Positions 35,478 through 47,400 are shown, counted from the first letter of the stretch. The stretch: 64,000 nucleotides of DNA from Gossypium raimondii (GCF_025698545.1 NC_068565.1:434001-498000); one strand, 5' to 3'. The notes: generated by a model not told the origin, from the letters alone. Numbers and translations: made by a program.

Positions 35478-35951
35478 TTATACCTGTATATGAATTAGGT
35501 CGGGTTTTGACAAAATTTTAAGCTCATTTGATAAGTTCTGATCTGATTTAACCTAAAAAATAGGTTTAAAATTTTACTCAAGCTTGGCTCGCTCAGATTA
35601 AATTTTTTATATAATTTTTCCTAAAATATAATACACTAAAAACATTAAAATAAATGTTTCCCAACAAACTGAAAATAAAAACAATATGCTTAAATAACAC
35701 TAAGATAAATATAACTTAACAAGTAAATACCTCTAAAATAGTAGTAAAATTAACAATAAAATAAGGGTTATACAATATCTAAACAATAATAACAAAATAA
35801 TAATAACATAATAGTGAAATGACAGTAAAACAGTGAGAAAACAACAAGATAACAATATATTTTTTTGCTCAAGCTCATTTTTCGAGCTTATAATTGTTTC
35901 CAAACCCTCCCACTTTTCGAATGGATCTGACTTAACCCATAGATAGGTCTA
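35478..35951. mobile_element. hAT-like MITE, larger relative of the nested 126-bp element
   Basis: The left end TATACCTGTATATGAATTAG matches the reverse complement of the right end (TAGACCTATCTATGGGTTAA) with few mismatches. Flanking octamers GTATACAT and ATGTACAT agree at 6 of 8. The interior includes 'caagcttggctcgctcag' and 'gctcaagctcatttttcgagctt', an inverted pair. Confidence 0.6.
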
Positions 35952-36366
35952 ATGTACATCAATATATATATATATATATATATTAAAATGCTAATTAACA
36001 AATAATAAATTTAATATTGAAGTAAAATTATTGAAAGAATATAATAATAATGAAATTAATTTCAAAACAATATTTATTAGAAGTCAGATATCTCCTTTTT
36101 TTTTTTGGCAACAAAACACAATAATTTAATTTCACATTTGACACGGCACCACCGACTGGCTGTTTCCATTTATATGCCCATTCCCATTAATAATCATCAT
36201 ATCTATGCCCCTTGTCTAGGTTTTTAGGTGTCTTGTTATCTCATTCATTTATATTTATTAATTTGTTTTTTTAATATATATATATATTTAATATTTCTAT
36301 TTGGTACGTATTTTTAAATATGCTATAAATTTCTATATTTTTTGAAAATTTAAAATTTAGTTCTTA
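35952..36366. other. Intergenic AT-rich stretch
   Basis: Holds a TA tract (about 35962-35982) and otherwise AT-rich sequence. No gene or clear element border was seen. Confidence 0.4.
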
Positions 36367-36545
36367 TATGTCGGTTGAGTTATAACTCGATTGGTATGAG
36401 CATTGTTGCCAATGCAGGAGGATGTGGGTTTAAGTGTGCTGAAATGCATTATCCTCTTATTTATGAGTTGAGAAGGGCTATGGGTAGCTCTAGACATTGT
36501 GTCGAAAAGAGCAGATATAATCAGAACTTATGATGAAATTATTCA
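36367..36545 (+). mobile_element. tRNA-like SINE, copy 2
   Basis: Box A-like TAACTCGATTGG (within 36380-36395) and box B-like GGGTTTAAGTGTG are spaced as in tRNA-derived promoters. They are followed by the 'gcattatcctcttatttatgag' body and a 3' part ending near 'cagaacttatgatgaaatt'. It is the most complete of the three copies. The tRNA of origin could not be identified. Confidence 0.55.
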
Positions 36546-36829
36546 CACACAAACAGGAATTTAGTCCCTTATGCTTTTATTTATAGAAATTTAGTCATTT
36601 TACTTTTCAATTTTAAAATTTAGGTCCAACCGTTAACATTTTCTTTCTTTCTAAATTCAGGTTGATTATGGTGTGAGTATTTTTTCTATTTCAAAAAGTC
36701 ATACCAACAAATTTAGCAAAAAAATTCATTAGGGTTAACAATTTAACTTGAAATTTGAAATTTAAAAAGTAGAAACCGAATTCTTGAGATTCTAAAATTT
36801 TGAAAGTATAGAGACTTATTACATATAGC

Positions 36830-37140
36830 AATCTCTTTGGGTTCTCCTGATCCTCTTGGCTTATTAGCCGCTTTCGTGATGATTTTTTCTAATAGATGAG
36901 TTCCACCAGGTGTTATTGGCGAAAGTATTCAACAAATAAAATTCGAAAGTGGCAGCGGCGTTACTGTTTTACTACTTGTAGTTTCTAGTGTTTTATCTTA
37001 GTTGTATCGTTCAATTTTGTTTTCAGGAAGTTTCCAATGAGGTTGAATCAACCTAACATCTATGATAGCCTTGGGAATTAGTTTTGTGCATCACCGATGC
37101 TAAAGAAATTTTTAGAATCTTTTCCGCTGTTAATCAAAGT
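36830..37140. other. Unexplained non-repetitive island
   Basis: A stretch of more balanced composition ('cttggcttattagccgctttcgtgatg', 'ggcagcggcgttactg') with no open frame longer than a few dozen codons and no resemblance to repeats elsewhere in the window. It could be a gene relic. Confidence 0.3.
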
Positions 37141-37176
37141 TCATTGTTAGCGCAGTCAGCTAGGATGCTATTATTA

Positions 37177-37300
37177 GGGTGAGTTTGGATGGGCGGTGCG
37201 TTTACCCGCGGTTAGTGTAAAAACAGCGGTGGCGGTGAGATTAGATACTGTAACGATACTGTAACGTGAGAAAAAAAGTAAGCTAAACACACCGCACTAA
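37177..37300. mobile_element. PIF/Harbinger-type MITE, right-truncated copy
   Basis: Preceded by TTA (37174-37176) and starting GGGTGAGTTTGGATGGGCGG, it follows the complete copy at 25742-25891 closely as far as ACCGCACTA and then diverges, so the right terminal repeat is lost. Confidence 0.82.
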
Positions 37301-37439
37301 AACTTACAATTGTTAGAAAATGGAAATGGGCAATTTTGAATGTTATTTCCGAATTGATTTCTTTGATTTGATGTCTTTTCCTATTTCTACATCACTTTTG
37401 TTGTTTAATGTGTTGCGTTGTCATTCTAATTAATTATTT

Positions 37440-37740
37440 TAGCACAATGTCATATTTAGACGAAAATATTGACTAAAACGTTAAATTTTTAAACATGGTA
37501 ACTCGTATGGCATTTCACATGTACTTTATGATAATCTTTGTGAATTTTAAATTTTTATAATTATTAGATTATGGCATGACATATAAAACAAACAGTACCA
37601 TGTTAGCACGAAGTATACTTGAGTTGTCACACCAACATCATTACAAATTAATGTTTTAGTTAGTATTTTATTTAAAAAGCGTCATGATTTTTTTTGAAAA
37701 ATTAATGGTGAATTTTAGCTAAAAAACCAAAATTATAAAA
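37440..37740. mobile_element. MITE family C, copy 4
   Basis: Contains the family core: 'gactaaaacgttaaatttttaaacatgg', 'acatgtactttatg' and 'aatgttttagttagtattt'. It lacks clear ends. Confidence 0.5.
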
Positions 37741-38445
37741 GATGTGATATATACTTTTATTTTTTTATAAAAAATAAGGATAAAATTTAACTCTAGTGGT
37801 GTAATTTATTTATTTATTTTGGATAAGCTATGGCCTAATTTATTTATTACCTTATTAATACAATTATTATTTTTATACATTTATTAAATAATTTAATCGT
37901 ACGAGATGGGATATTCACGAGTTTGAATAGGTCGTTAGATCAGCTGTACATTTTCTAATTTAAAATTTAACGTAATCTATTCAAGTAATTTTATAAATAT
38001 TTAAAAATATTATACTATTATAATAAATTTTAATATTTTTATTAATGGCAAATAAATTATTTATTAATAAAACAATATCGTAATTTCAATTCGAAATTAA
38101 AATTTAATTTAAATGAATTTAGGATTAAAATAAATGTTAATGAATTTTTGACAAAGTTGACAAAGAGCGAGTTTCACATTAGGTAAATCATACACGAAAT
38201 CTCTTCAGATTTATTTTATTTTTTAATTACGAAATATTTTAACTAGAGGCCGACTTGTATCACATATCAAACCAATTGCTATTGTTATAGGTTAGATTAG
38301 ATCTGTTTAAAGACTGAGCATCTTAAATTTTTTTTTGTTGAAAGTGAGTTTATCGATAATTTTTTTAGAAATTTTTAAAAAATTAGTTTGAATTGCTATT
38401 TATTAGCTAAAAAGATGGGGTTTTACATGTGATATCGGCAAAGCG
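37741..38445. other. Intergenic AT-rich stretch
   Basis: No gene, clear repeat border or regulatory signal was recognised. Confidence 0.4.
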
Positions 38446-39010
38446 ATGAACATGAACTCCATTATGCTTAAGATTGCTCGTGCCCCTCAATGGGTACAGT
38501 GGAAACGACCATCTACAGGGATTTACATTTTAAATATTGATGGAGCAGTTAAATTGAGTTTAGGTTTGGCTTTGGTTGGTGGGTTATTACTAGATGAGAA
38601 CATGGGTGAAGTCAGAAAATTCTTTTTGGGGTCGAAAATAAATTATATATTTTTACGATAGTAAAAATGTAAATTTATCATTTTAAGAGCCTATATCTTT
38701 ATATTTTTAAATGATTAGATCAATTTTTTTTCATTTTGGGGGGCAAAATGTAATTTTACTATTACTAATTTAAAATTTTATAAACTATAAAAGAACCTGT
38801 ACAGAAAATTTTCTATTTTAGGGGGGCCGGGGCCCTTACCAACCCCGGATTCGCCGCCGGATCGGAATGCTAATTGGGTTGGGGATTTTATGTTGAAAAT
38901 TGGCGTGACGGATAACATCTGAGCGGAGCTTTGGGAGGTTGGAGCGGGAATATGCATTGCAAGGACGCTGAGTATCTGTATATCACGTTTGATTGTTGAA
39001 CATTATGCAT
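38446..39010 (+). pseudogene. LINE-type RNase H relic split by a repeat insertion
   Basis: The left part (38446-38604) translates as WVQWKRPSTGIYILNIDGA followed by LVGGLLLDENMG, the start of an RNase H-like (RVT_3) domain with its first catalytic Asp in DGA. The domain resumes at about 38865 with NWVGDFMLKIGVTDNI, a stop, then AELWEVGAGICIA, including the AELW motif. Between them lies about 245 bases of repeat family L (38605-38850). No reverse transcriptase or LTR was found next to it. Confidence 0.7.
38605..38850. mobile_element. Repeat family L, copy 2, inserted in the RNase H relic
   Basis: Begins 'gggtgaagtcagaaaattctttttggg' and ends around 'ccccggattcgccgcc'. Its interior matches 33184-33375 block by block ('ttatcattttaagagcctatatcttta', 'taaaattttataaactataaa'). 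The host RNase H translation continues on both sides. Confidence 0.7.
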
Positions 39011-39506
39011 TACTAGTGGTTAAGTTTTTAAAAAGACCTCATGAGGCTTGTCATCTAGTGGATATGCTAATTAAAGATTGTTTAGATTTAATTGAGTCGA
39101 ATTCGAGTACCATAACTCACAAGCCTAATCTAGTTTTTTATTTCAATATTTAAAAAGTTATATTTTTACTCTCGTAGATAAAATTTAATTACGAATGAGA
39201 TTAATTGAGCTCAAAAACGAAAATTGATAAATAAACTTAAACGAGCCTCACTCAAAATTCGACACTGGATACTCAATTTAAACTCAAATATAGAAATTAA
39301 AGTTTAAATCAACCTAGCACGAGTGTGGAATTTAACCCAAGCTTACCATTATTCAAATTCTACTCGATTACATCCCTACTTGAATAGGTAATTTGAAATA
39401 ATAGTAGACTGTGATTTAACCCGGCCCGGCGCCACCCATAACAGATCTTAACGTCCAAGATATCAACGACTCGAGTTGCATCATCCATCGCCAAACCGCC
39501 CTTTTT

Positions 39507-39513
39507 TTATAAC
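39507..39513 (+). promoter_or_regulatory. Possible TATA box of the KRP gene
   Basis: TTATAAC preceded by a T-run and followed by a CT-rich initiator-like stretch (39519-39535), about 150 bases upstream of the ATG chosen at 39659. A plausible promoter core; not tested. Confidence 0.4.
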
Positions 39514-39658
39514 ACATACTCTCCATTCTCTCCTCAATGAGAAACCCCAAAAATAGCTAAAAATGAAAAATTTGTTATTTTTGCTATAAAAAAAAACAAC
39601 TCAAAGAAACGAAAAAGTTGTACGAGGAGCTCTAAACGAAGTGCAGAAACAGCAGGAG

Positions 39659-40676
39659 ATGGAATCTTCAAGGACAAGTTTCACATTGTCAAAGAGAAGA
39701 AAAACCGTTGATTCTAAAGATTTGCAGGAATTGGAGTTACCACCGTCAACGGACATTAAACTCGGAAACTCTCGTCGCCGTTTCCTTTCGGATTCGGGGG
39801 ACAAACCTATTCAAGTCTCCACTTCCTCGAATTTCGCCGGAGATATGTGTTCGAGCCTCGGCTCCGGCGATGGTTCATGCTCGGCTTCACGTTGTGTTAG
39901 CAATGAGTCGTGTGATATTGTTAAGCATAGCTCGAGGTTCGTAGATCTAGAGGTGAGAATTTTGAAAAAAAAATAAATTCCTGCGCGTTTAATTTTTAGT
40001 GTTTGGTTGATAAGAAACGAAACAGGAAGGAAAAAAGATATTACCATTTCGCATTAGCTTTTTAATGTGATCTTTTGCAGGTCAAGAGTTTCGGAACTGA
40101 AATATCAACGTGCATCAACAACACTAACAAATTCAGGTTAATTTTCACTAATTCCTTCATTCATTGATTCCTTACTATTTTTCTTTTTTCAAATTTATAT
40201 TTCAATCCTTCAATAACTCTCCGTTTCTTTAAATCTCCATTTTTCAGTACGAAAACAACTCCAACAATCGAGCTCATCGGAGACTCAGAGGAACCGCCAC
40301 ATAGAAATACGCCTCCGTCTCCATCACCATCACCGCCGCCGACACAAGCGGAGATCGACGAGTTCTTCTCCGTCGCTGAAAAGTACGAGCAAGTCCGATT
40401 CTTAAAAAAGCAAGTGTTTCACTTCTCTTTCCTTTCCTTTGCTCATTTTTTTTCAGTGCGTAGGATAAGGACCGTAACCATACCCGCGTATTTTAGCATT
40501 CGGAGAATCAGGAAAAAAAATCCCCCCAAATCTCTAACTAACTAACAAACTTTTACATTTCGTTATATTCCTTTAGAATTTTCATTTATTTATATTTTAA
40601 TTTCAGGTACAATTATGATATTGTCAAGGATGTCCCTCTTGACGGTCGATACCAGTGGATTCGGTTAAAGCCCTGA
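39659..40676 (+). CDS. KRP: Cyclin-dependent kinase inhibitor, KRP/ICK family
   Basis: Four exons (39659-39952, 40081-40136, 40248-40409, 40607-40676) give 193 residues. The conserved CDK-inhibitor domain fills the C-terminus: EIDEFFSVAEKYEQ, KYNYDIVKDVPLDGRYQWIR. It corresponds to the p27-like region that binds cyclin D and CDKA and blocks cell-cycle entry. The N-terminal half is variable, with a basic SKRRK stretch and Ser-rich segments; a Pro-rich spacer precedes the domain. The MGKY-type N-terminus of many KRPs is not present. The open frame continues upstream to a stop at 39587-39589 without another ATG, so the start at 39659 is the best choice, though an upstream exon cannot be excluded. 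Intron 3 begins GCAAGT (40410), a GC-AG intron needed for the LKKYNYD junction. Confidence 0.88.
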
Positions 40677-41282
40677 AAGTGAGAAGGAAAAGAGAGATAT
40701 GTTAAAGTTACAGGTGGTAGCACGGAGATATAGCACCTGACAGTTGACAAATACCAAAACAGGTGGAGAATATCGCTTCTTTTTCACTTATTTGTACAGT
40801 TTTTTTTATTTTTTAAAATTTGAACTAATTTTTATTTATATTTTTAAGTAAATTAGCATTGATAGGGAATTTTGTTATTTATTTGAAAGTTGTGTTTTGT
40901 TTGAGCTTTCCTTTTCGATTTGCTTTCAACTTATCTGGAAATTTCTTTTTTCTTTTCTTATTCTTTTAAAATTATTATTTATATATTTTACAATTAAAAA
41001 ATAAAAATAATATTTTGTTGATTCAAGTTTAAACTAAATTTTTTAATATTCAAATTCGAATTCGTTATATAATAAAGGTGTATAGTTTTATAATATAAAA
41101 ATTATTAAAAAAATTAATTAGGCTCGATTGGTAGTTTGAACTATTTAAGTTCAGCTCGATAATTACCGAAACAATTTAAATTTTTTTCGAGCTAAACATC
41201 AAGATCCTAAAACCTTTACCTTTGCTAATGCTACTAATTCCTCATTTGTAATTTTTTTAATATTTATTATTAATATTTTATT
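40677..41282. other. 3' flank of the KRP gene, AT-rich
   Basis: The first 100-250 bases should be the 3' UTR. The remainder is AT-rich and partly repeat-like ('aagttcagctcgataattaccg'). No gene was seen. Confidence 0.4.
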
Positions 41283-41780
41283 AGATAAACTCACTTAAAG
41301 TCACTAAAGTATCAACGAGTTTATGTTTTAGCACTCAACTTCAAAAAGTTACAAATGATAATTGAACTATTCGAAATTTTTTATTTAAGTCAATGTGCTA
41401 TTAAAATTATTGTTGTATGGCCTTCTCTATTCGCACTGCCTGCACCAATCGAAAGGTCTCATTCCTTTTATTCTTCTTCTATAGTTTAGCTTTTTTAACG
41501 AAATAACTTTAAACGTAATGAATTTACAAACCAAAATTTAAATATTTTTTTCGATCTCTGACACTACTCGTTAATAGGTACTGATTCACTGTACCGATTA
41601 TCGAATTGTTGCTTAAAACTCACTAGCCATGACTTTAAAAAAGCACTACACAACTCAGTGACTTAATTAAAAACTTTCAAAAATAACTTAAATGAAAATT
41701 TTGAATAATTTAATGGTCATTTTATAATATTTTAAAATTGAGTGACCAATACTTAAATTTACTAATAATTTAGTATTTTT
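41283..41780. mobile_element. MITE family A, copy 3
   Basis: Carries the family blocks 'agcactcaacttcaaaaagttacaaa', 'ctctattcgcactgcctgcaccaatcgaaag' and the inverted right arm ('aaaattgagtgaccaatacttaaatttactaataattt'). The terminal bases are degraded. Confidence 0.6.
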
Positions 41781-44083
41781 TTTATTACTTTTGTAGCTTT
41801 GTTTTGTAAGAAAGAAAAAGTAAATTATTTTTATCCCATTTATCAGTTATATACAAACAAAACAAAATGCCTAAACTTTTTGTATTCATTACACTATTTT
41901 AGTACGCAAATAAAAAAGAAGTGAAGCTTTGTTGTTTTGCCTCTTAATTACATCCAATGGGACAAATATACATTAATAAAATAAATTTATTAAATTCCGA
42001 AGATTATATTGCTAAAATAATGACAAAGAGCAATGAAATATTAGATCCTTTTTGGTGTATAATACGGTAGTTTATACATTTTCATATCCAAATAATTTAT
42101 TGTTTAATTGAGAATTTTAATTAGTATTAATCAAGCTCGAATATAAATAATAAATTTTGAGTGATAAAATAATTCTTTTATATGGAAAATGATTTTAATC
42201 AATCTTAATCTATTAGAAATAAAATTATTATTTTTCGTGGTTTTTATAACTTGGATGCTTGTTTTGGATGAGTTACACATGTAAAGCGAGACATCTTTCG
42301 TATTCTATTAAAAAAAACACTCAAATTTGATTCAATAATTATTGATTCAATTTTAAATTTTGAGTCAAACTGAATTAAAACATGTATAATTTAATTTGAA
42401 CGATAGGTAAATTTAATTGAACTTTTCATTTTCATATAATTTTATATTATATAATTACATTTTACTTTTATTATACAAAAAGAGTTTTATGTATAAACTA
42501 CTCGGACTAAAATACGAATGAACTTAATTGAACTGGAGTTCATTTTTAGTATGAAAATTGACAAACAAATTTAATTAAAATGTAAAATCTGCTACAAGTC
42601 ATTGTACTCTTTATGAATTCAAAATTTAGTAACTATATTTTCATTTTCGAAAATTTAGTACTTTTCGATTTTAAAATTCAGTCCAATTGTTAACACCGTT
42701 AAATTTGTTTTTTGTTAAATTTGTTGGTGTAACATTTTGAAATAAAACACACACTAGATAACCATGTAATTAAAAAAACGATGTGATGAACTTGAATGTA
42801 ATAGAAATAATTTTAACATTATTAACAATTAAACCTAAATTACTAATAAAAGTATAGAGACTAAATTCTAAATTTATGAAAAATATGATAATTTATGTTA
42901 TATTTTAACATTTAATTATTTATCTGCTCATTACTATGATTGCAAGAAGTAACACCCTTCTATTTGATTTCTTTAAAAGTTAATAACTCGAGCTTATTAG
43001 ATTTATATTCGAATATGATTTTATTGAAAATATCCATTTAAGAAAAACACGGATATAAAGTAACCTGAACCAAGGGTGAAGCTCAAAGTTTTATGTTAAA
43101 GAGATCAAGATGAAATTATAAAATTTTCAAAATCAAAACTACATTTGCAATTTTTAAGAGATACCAAAATGCAATGTTTCTATTTTTACAAGAGGTAAAT
43201 GTCTCTTTCTTTCCTTTTGGGTTTATCGTAAACTCGAATTAAAAAATATTCAAACTTAGGGATCTGAACAAGTAATTCACAAGTACTTGAATCTTAGCAT
43301 CAACATTGAAATAACTTACTTCAAAACATGAGTAACAAACCCAAATGATCGGTTTAAATAATACCACTTGAAAATAATCTGAATCTAAAATTAGTCTAAA
43401 TTTAAAACGATTATAAATTTCAAAACTCAAATTGAGCCCATCCACTAAATTTATATATCACATATGTATATGTTTATTTTTTGAGAGTTTACAAGTACGG
43501 ATAAATTACAATTAAAATACGTGTTTAAACTAATATAATGTATAATCAAATTAATATGAAATACAAATAGAAGAATAATTGAAATATAATCGACAAAACC
43601 TACCTAAAACAACTACATATGATAAGATTCGAGCATAAATACTTGAAAATCTTAACTTTTACTAACAATTTAATCTTTATAATTTATATCTAAGGGTGGC
43701 ACCAAGAGGGCTGGTAGGCCAGGTCCCCATAAAATAGGAAAATATCACTTTGGCCCTCTTCAATTTATAAAATTAGATGTTAATAAATAGTAAAATTATA
43801 TTTTGACTTACTAAAAATAATAATATTTTAATTTAATTTTTTAAAAATTATAAAATATAAATTAATACAATGATAAAATTATATCATTTATTTATTAAAA
43901 TATTTATTGAAACGAGCCAAATAACTAATAATCCACGTCCTGTAAACTCATTAAAAATATAAATACTACCCACAAAATTTAAATAAAATTATATTTTAAC
44001 TCTGGTAATTATGTTATTTGATTTTGGTGTTAATTTTCCCATTATCATACGTTTAATTTGTTTCATTTTTATTCTCGGACAGA
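41781..44083. other. Intergenic region with one MITE and decayed repeats
   Basis: MITE family D copy at 42577-42912; a reverse 'aactcgaatt...ttgaaataact' tract at 43240-43445; otherwise AT-rich. No gene on either strand could be supported. Confidence 0.45.
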
Positions 44084-44095
44084 AACGACGTCGTT
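44084..44095. promoter_or_regulatory. AACGACGTCGTT palindrome upstream of TMEM53-like gene
   Basis: A perfect 12-bp palindrome with a central ACGT core, 310-321 bases upstream of the ATG at 44405. ACGT cores are bZIP-type binding sites. A regulatory role is inferred from the motif and position only. Confidence 0.45.
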
Positions 44096-44404
44096 CTACT
44101 TAAAATGGGGCGCACGATAAAAAACAAATTCTAAAATGAGCTGGTATATATGCGTAAAATATCAAACCTGCCACATGGCACCTTTACACCACTGCCACCA
44201 CCTCCTCCTCTACCAACATTATCGATTCCAACAATTCAAAAAAAAAAAAAAAACCGAACCCACAAAAATTCACCAACCAAAATCTCGTTTTAATTTTCCC
44301 TGAAAATCATTGGGATTTGTTAAATTTCGTGGGAAAATCGAAAAAAGCAAAACCCTAGGAATTGAAATTGGGAGAAAAAGAAAACAGCTTTGATAAAAAT
44401 AACG

Positions 44405-47400
44405 ATGGGCGGCGGTGGAAGTGTGTATTGGGGAAGAAATCAAGAAGAGAGTAAACAAGTGAAAGGAATCGTTGTAATTTTCGCTTGGGTTTCGATTCAC
44501 GAGAAACACCTTAAAAATTACCTGGATTTTTATTCGTCTCTTGGCTGGAATTCCCTTGTTTCCCGTGCTGATTTTCTCAACGTGTAAGTTCCTTTATGAC
44601 AAAATTATATATTTTGTTGTTTGGTTAGTTAGAAAGTAAGTTGAATATATGTATATATTTGTTGTTTGGTCATTTAGGTGAAAATTTTAGTGTTCTTTTG
44701 TTATTAATAAGTTTCTTTATGAATATATGTATATATTTTGTTGTTTGGTTACGTAGAAAGTAAATTGAAGTGGATTAAGTTTAATTTAACCATTTTAATT
44801 GTCTCAATTTCGTAATTTAGGTGAAAAATTTAGTGTTCTTTTTGGTGGTTCTTTATGAATGTAAGTATATATTTTGTTCTTTGGTTACTTAGAAAGTAAA
44901 TTATAGTGGATTAAGCTTAATATAGCTACTTTAGTTGTCGTGAAAAATTTTGGTGTTATTTTTGGTGGTTCTTTATGAATATAAGTATATATTTTGTTGT
45001 TTGGTTATTTAGAAAGTAAATTTTAGTGGATTAAGCTTAATTTAGCTACTTTAATTGTCTCAATTTCGTCATTTAGGTGAAAAATTTTAGTGTTCATTTT
45101 GGTGGTTCTTTATGAATATAAGTATATATTTTGTTGTTGGGTTACTTAGAAAGTAAATTATAGTGGAATAAGCTTAAGTTAGCTACTTTAATTTCTAAGT
45201 TTGGTCATTTAGGTGAAAAACATTAGTGTTCTTTTGCTATTTTTTGATGGTTCTTTATGAATATATGTATATAATTTGTTGTTTGTTTACTTAGAAAGTA
45301 AATTATAGCGGGATAAGCTTAATTTACACTACTTTAATTGTCTAAATTTCGTCATTTAGGTGAAAAATTGTTATTAGTAAGTTTCTTTATGAATATGTCT
45401 ATATGTTTTGTTGTTTGGTTACTTAGAAAGTAAATGGTAGTGGGGTAAGCTTAAGTATGCTACTTTAGTTTTCTAAATTTCGTCACTTAGGTGAAAAATT
45501 TAGTGTTCTTTTGCTATTTTTATGGTTCATTATGAATATATGTATATAATTTATTGTTTGGTTACCTACAAAGTAAATTACAGTGGGATAACCTTAATTT
45601 AGCTACTTTACTTGTCTAAATGTATTCGTTTAGGTGAAAAGCTTTAGTGTCTTTTGTTATTTTTTTATAGTTCTTTATGAATATCTTTATATATTTTGTT
45701 GTTTGGTCACTTAGAAAGCAAATTATCATGGATTGAGCTTAATTTAGCTACTTTCATTGTCTAAAATTGTCATTTAGGTGAAAATTTTTGTGTTCTTTTG
45801 TTATTAGCAAGTTTCTTTATGAATATGTGTATATATTTTGTTGTTTGGTTTCTTAGAAAGTAAATTGTAGTGGGATAAGCTTAATTTAGCTACTTTAATT
45901 GTCTAAAATTAGTCATTTAGGTGAAAAACTTTCGTGTTTCTTTTGTTATTAGTAAGTTTATGCACAAGCATATGTATATATTGCTTTTTGGTTGCTTAGA
46001 AAGTATATTATGGTGGAATAAGCTTAATTTAGCTACTTTAGTTGTCCAAATTTCGTCATTTAGGTGAAAAATTTTAATGTTCTTTTGGTTTTTTGGGTGG
46101 TTCTTTTTATTATAGATTAGCTTGTGCTTCATTGAAATTCTGATGGTCAGAGTTCAATTAGAGGTTTTTCTTATTCTTTTTCTTGCTAATGATTGTGATA
46201 ATTGGATTAATGGGTGTTACCGAACACTTATGTTCGATACATGATTAGATATAGTACATGGTACGGTCTTCCAAATGTAGAAAAAAATTGTAATAATTGG
46301 ATTAATGGGTGCCATGTTATCCGGGCTCTTTTTCTCAAAGTATTCTAGACTTATGTCGGATACATATTTTGTGACATTGTACACTGTATGGTCTTCAAAA
46401 AAAATGAATATATCCATATTCAACACTTATCCCTAGTCAACCTGATTCTTGGTAACATAGCTTGGGTGATGGAATGGGTTTATTTTAGGATACTATTTTT
46501 TCACTCGAATTGTCCATCGTGAGGATGGACAGGATGTTGTTTGGTTTGGACATGAAGTTGGGGCTGTTTCTAAATTAAATGTTCACTACTGATATGACCA
46601 ATGAGTTGCTCTCAAAGTTATTTGTAGGGTTGTATGGAGTGGATTTTGGAGTTCATAGGATCTATCTTACTCGGACTTAGTTATGAGTGTCGGATACGAA
46701 CATGTGGCTAACATGAGTTTGGTTAGCTTTTTCTCAGTTTTTTCCGTGTAGTCAGAGGATCTATGTAGGTCATATCTCTATCTATATGTTAACATGAATG
46801 TAACACACATATAACTAAGCAAAAAATGAAAAGCCAAAGGAACATAGCTCTGCATGGTACTTGTCAAAATTTTATGATCTTCAATTTAACATTCCTTTGC
46901 TTCACTTTAGGCAAAATTCTTTTATTGTTTTCTTTTAATGTACTCAAAAGTTTCATGTTACATTCTTTGTGCAGATATTATCCTGAGAGGGCTATGTCCT
47001 TAGCATTTGTTCTTCTTAACGAACTTCTCGAGGTCGGTTTCTTTATGTTTTATTCTTGATTACAAGATGTCTTAAAATTCAGTTGGTGATTACTGAACAA
47101 CCTTAAAACATAAGCCATATTCGGTTCTTGGTTTCCAGAAACTAAAGATTAGAACTTGTCCAGTGGTCTTTGTCGCTTTCTCAGGCAGCCCTAAAGCTTG
47201 TATGTACAAGGTTTTTCAGGTACTATTATTGAACCTTTAATATTATTCCAATTCCGAATGAGTGTAGACACTTTTTTTTGTGCTTTATAATTCCCATTGT
47301 TGCAGTTTAAATAATCTAGCTGTTTTTATTGTAGATTATTCAAGAAACTGGTGAAGGTCGGCTTAATCCGGTATCCTTTCTTTTTCCATTCAATTCTTGT

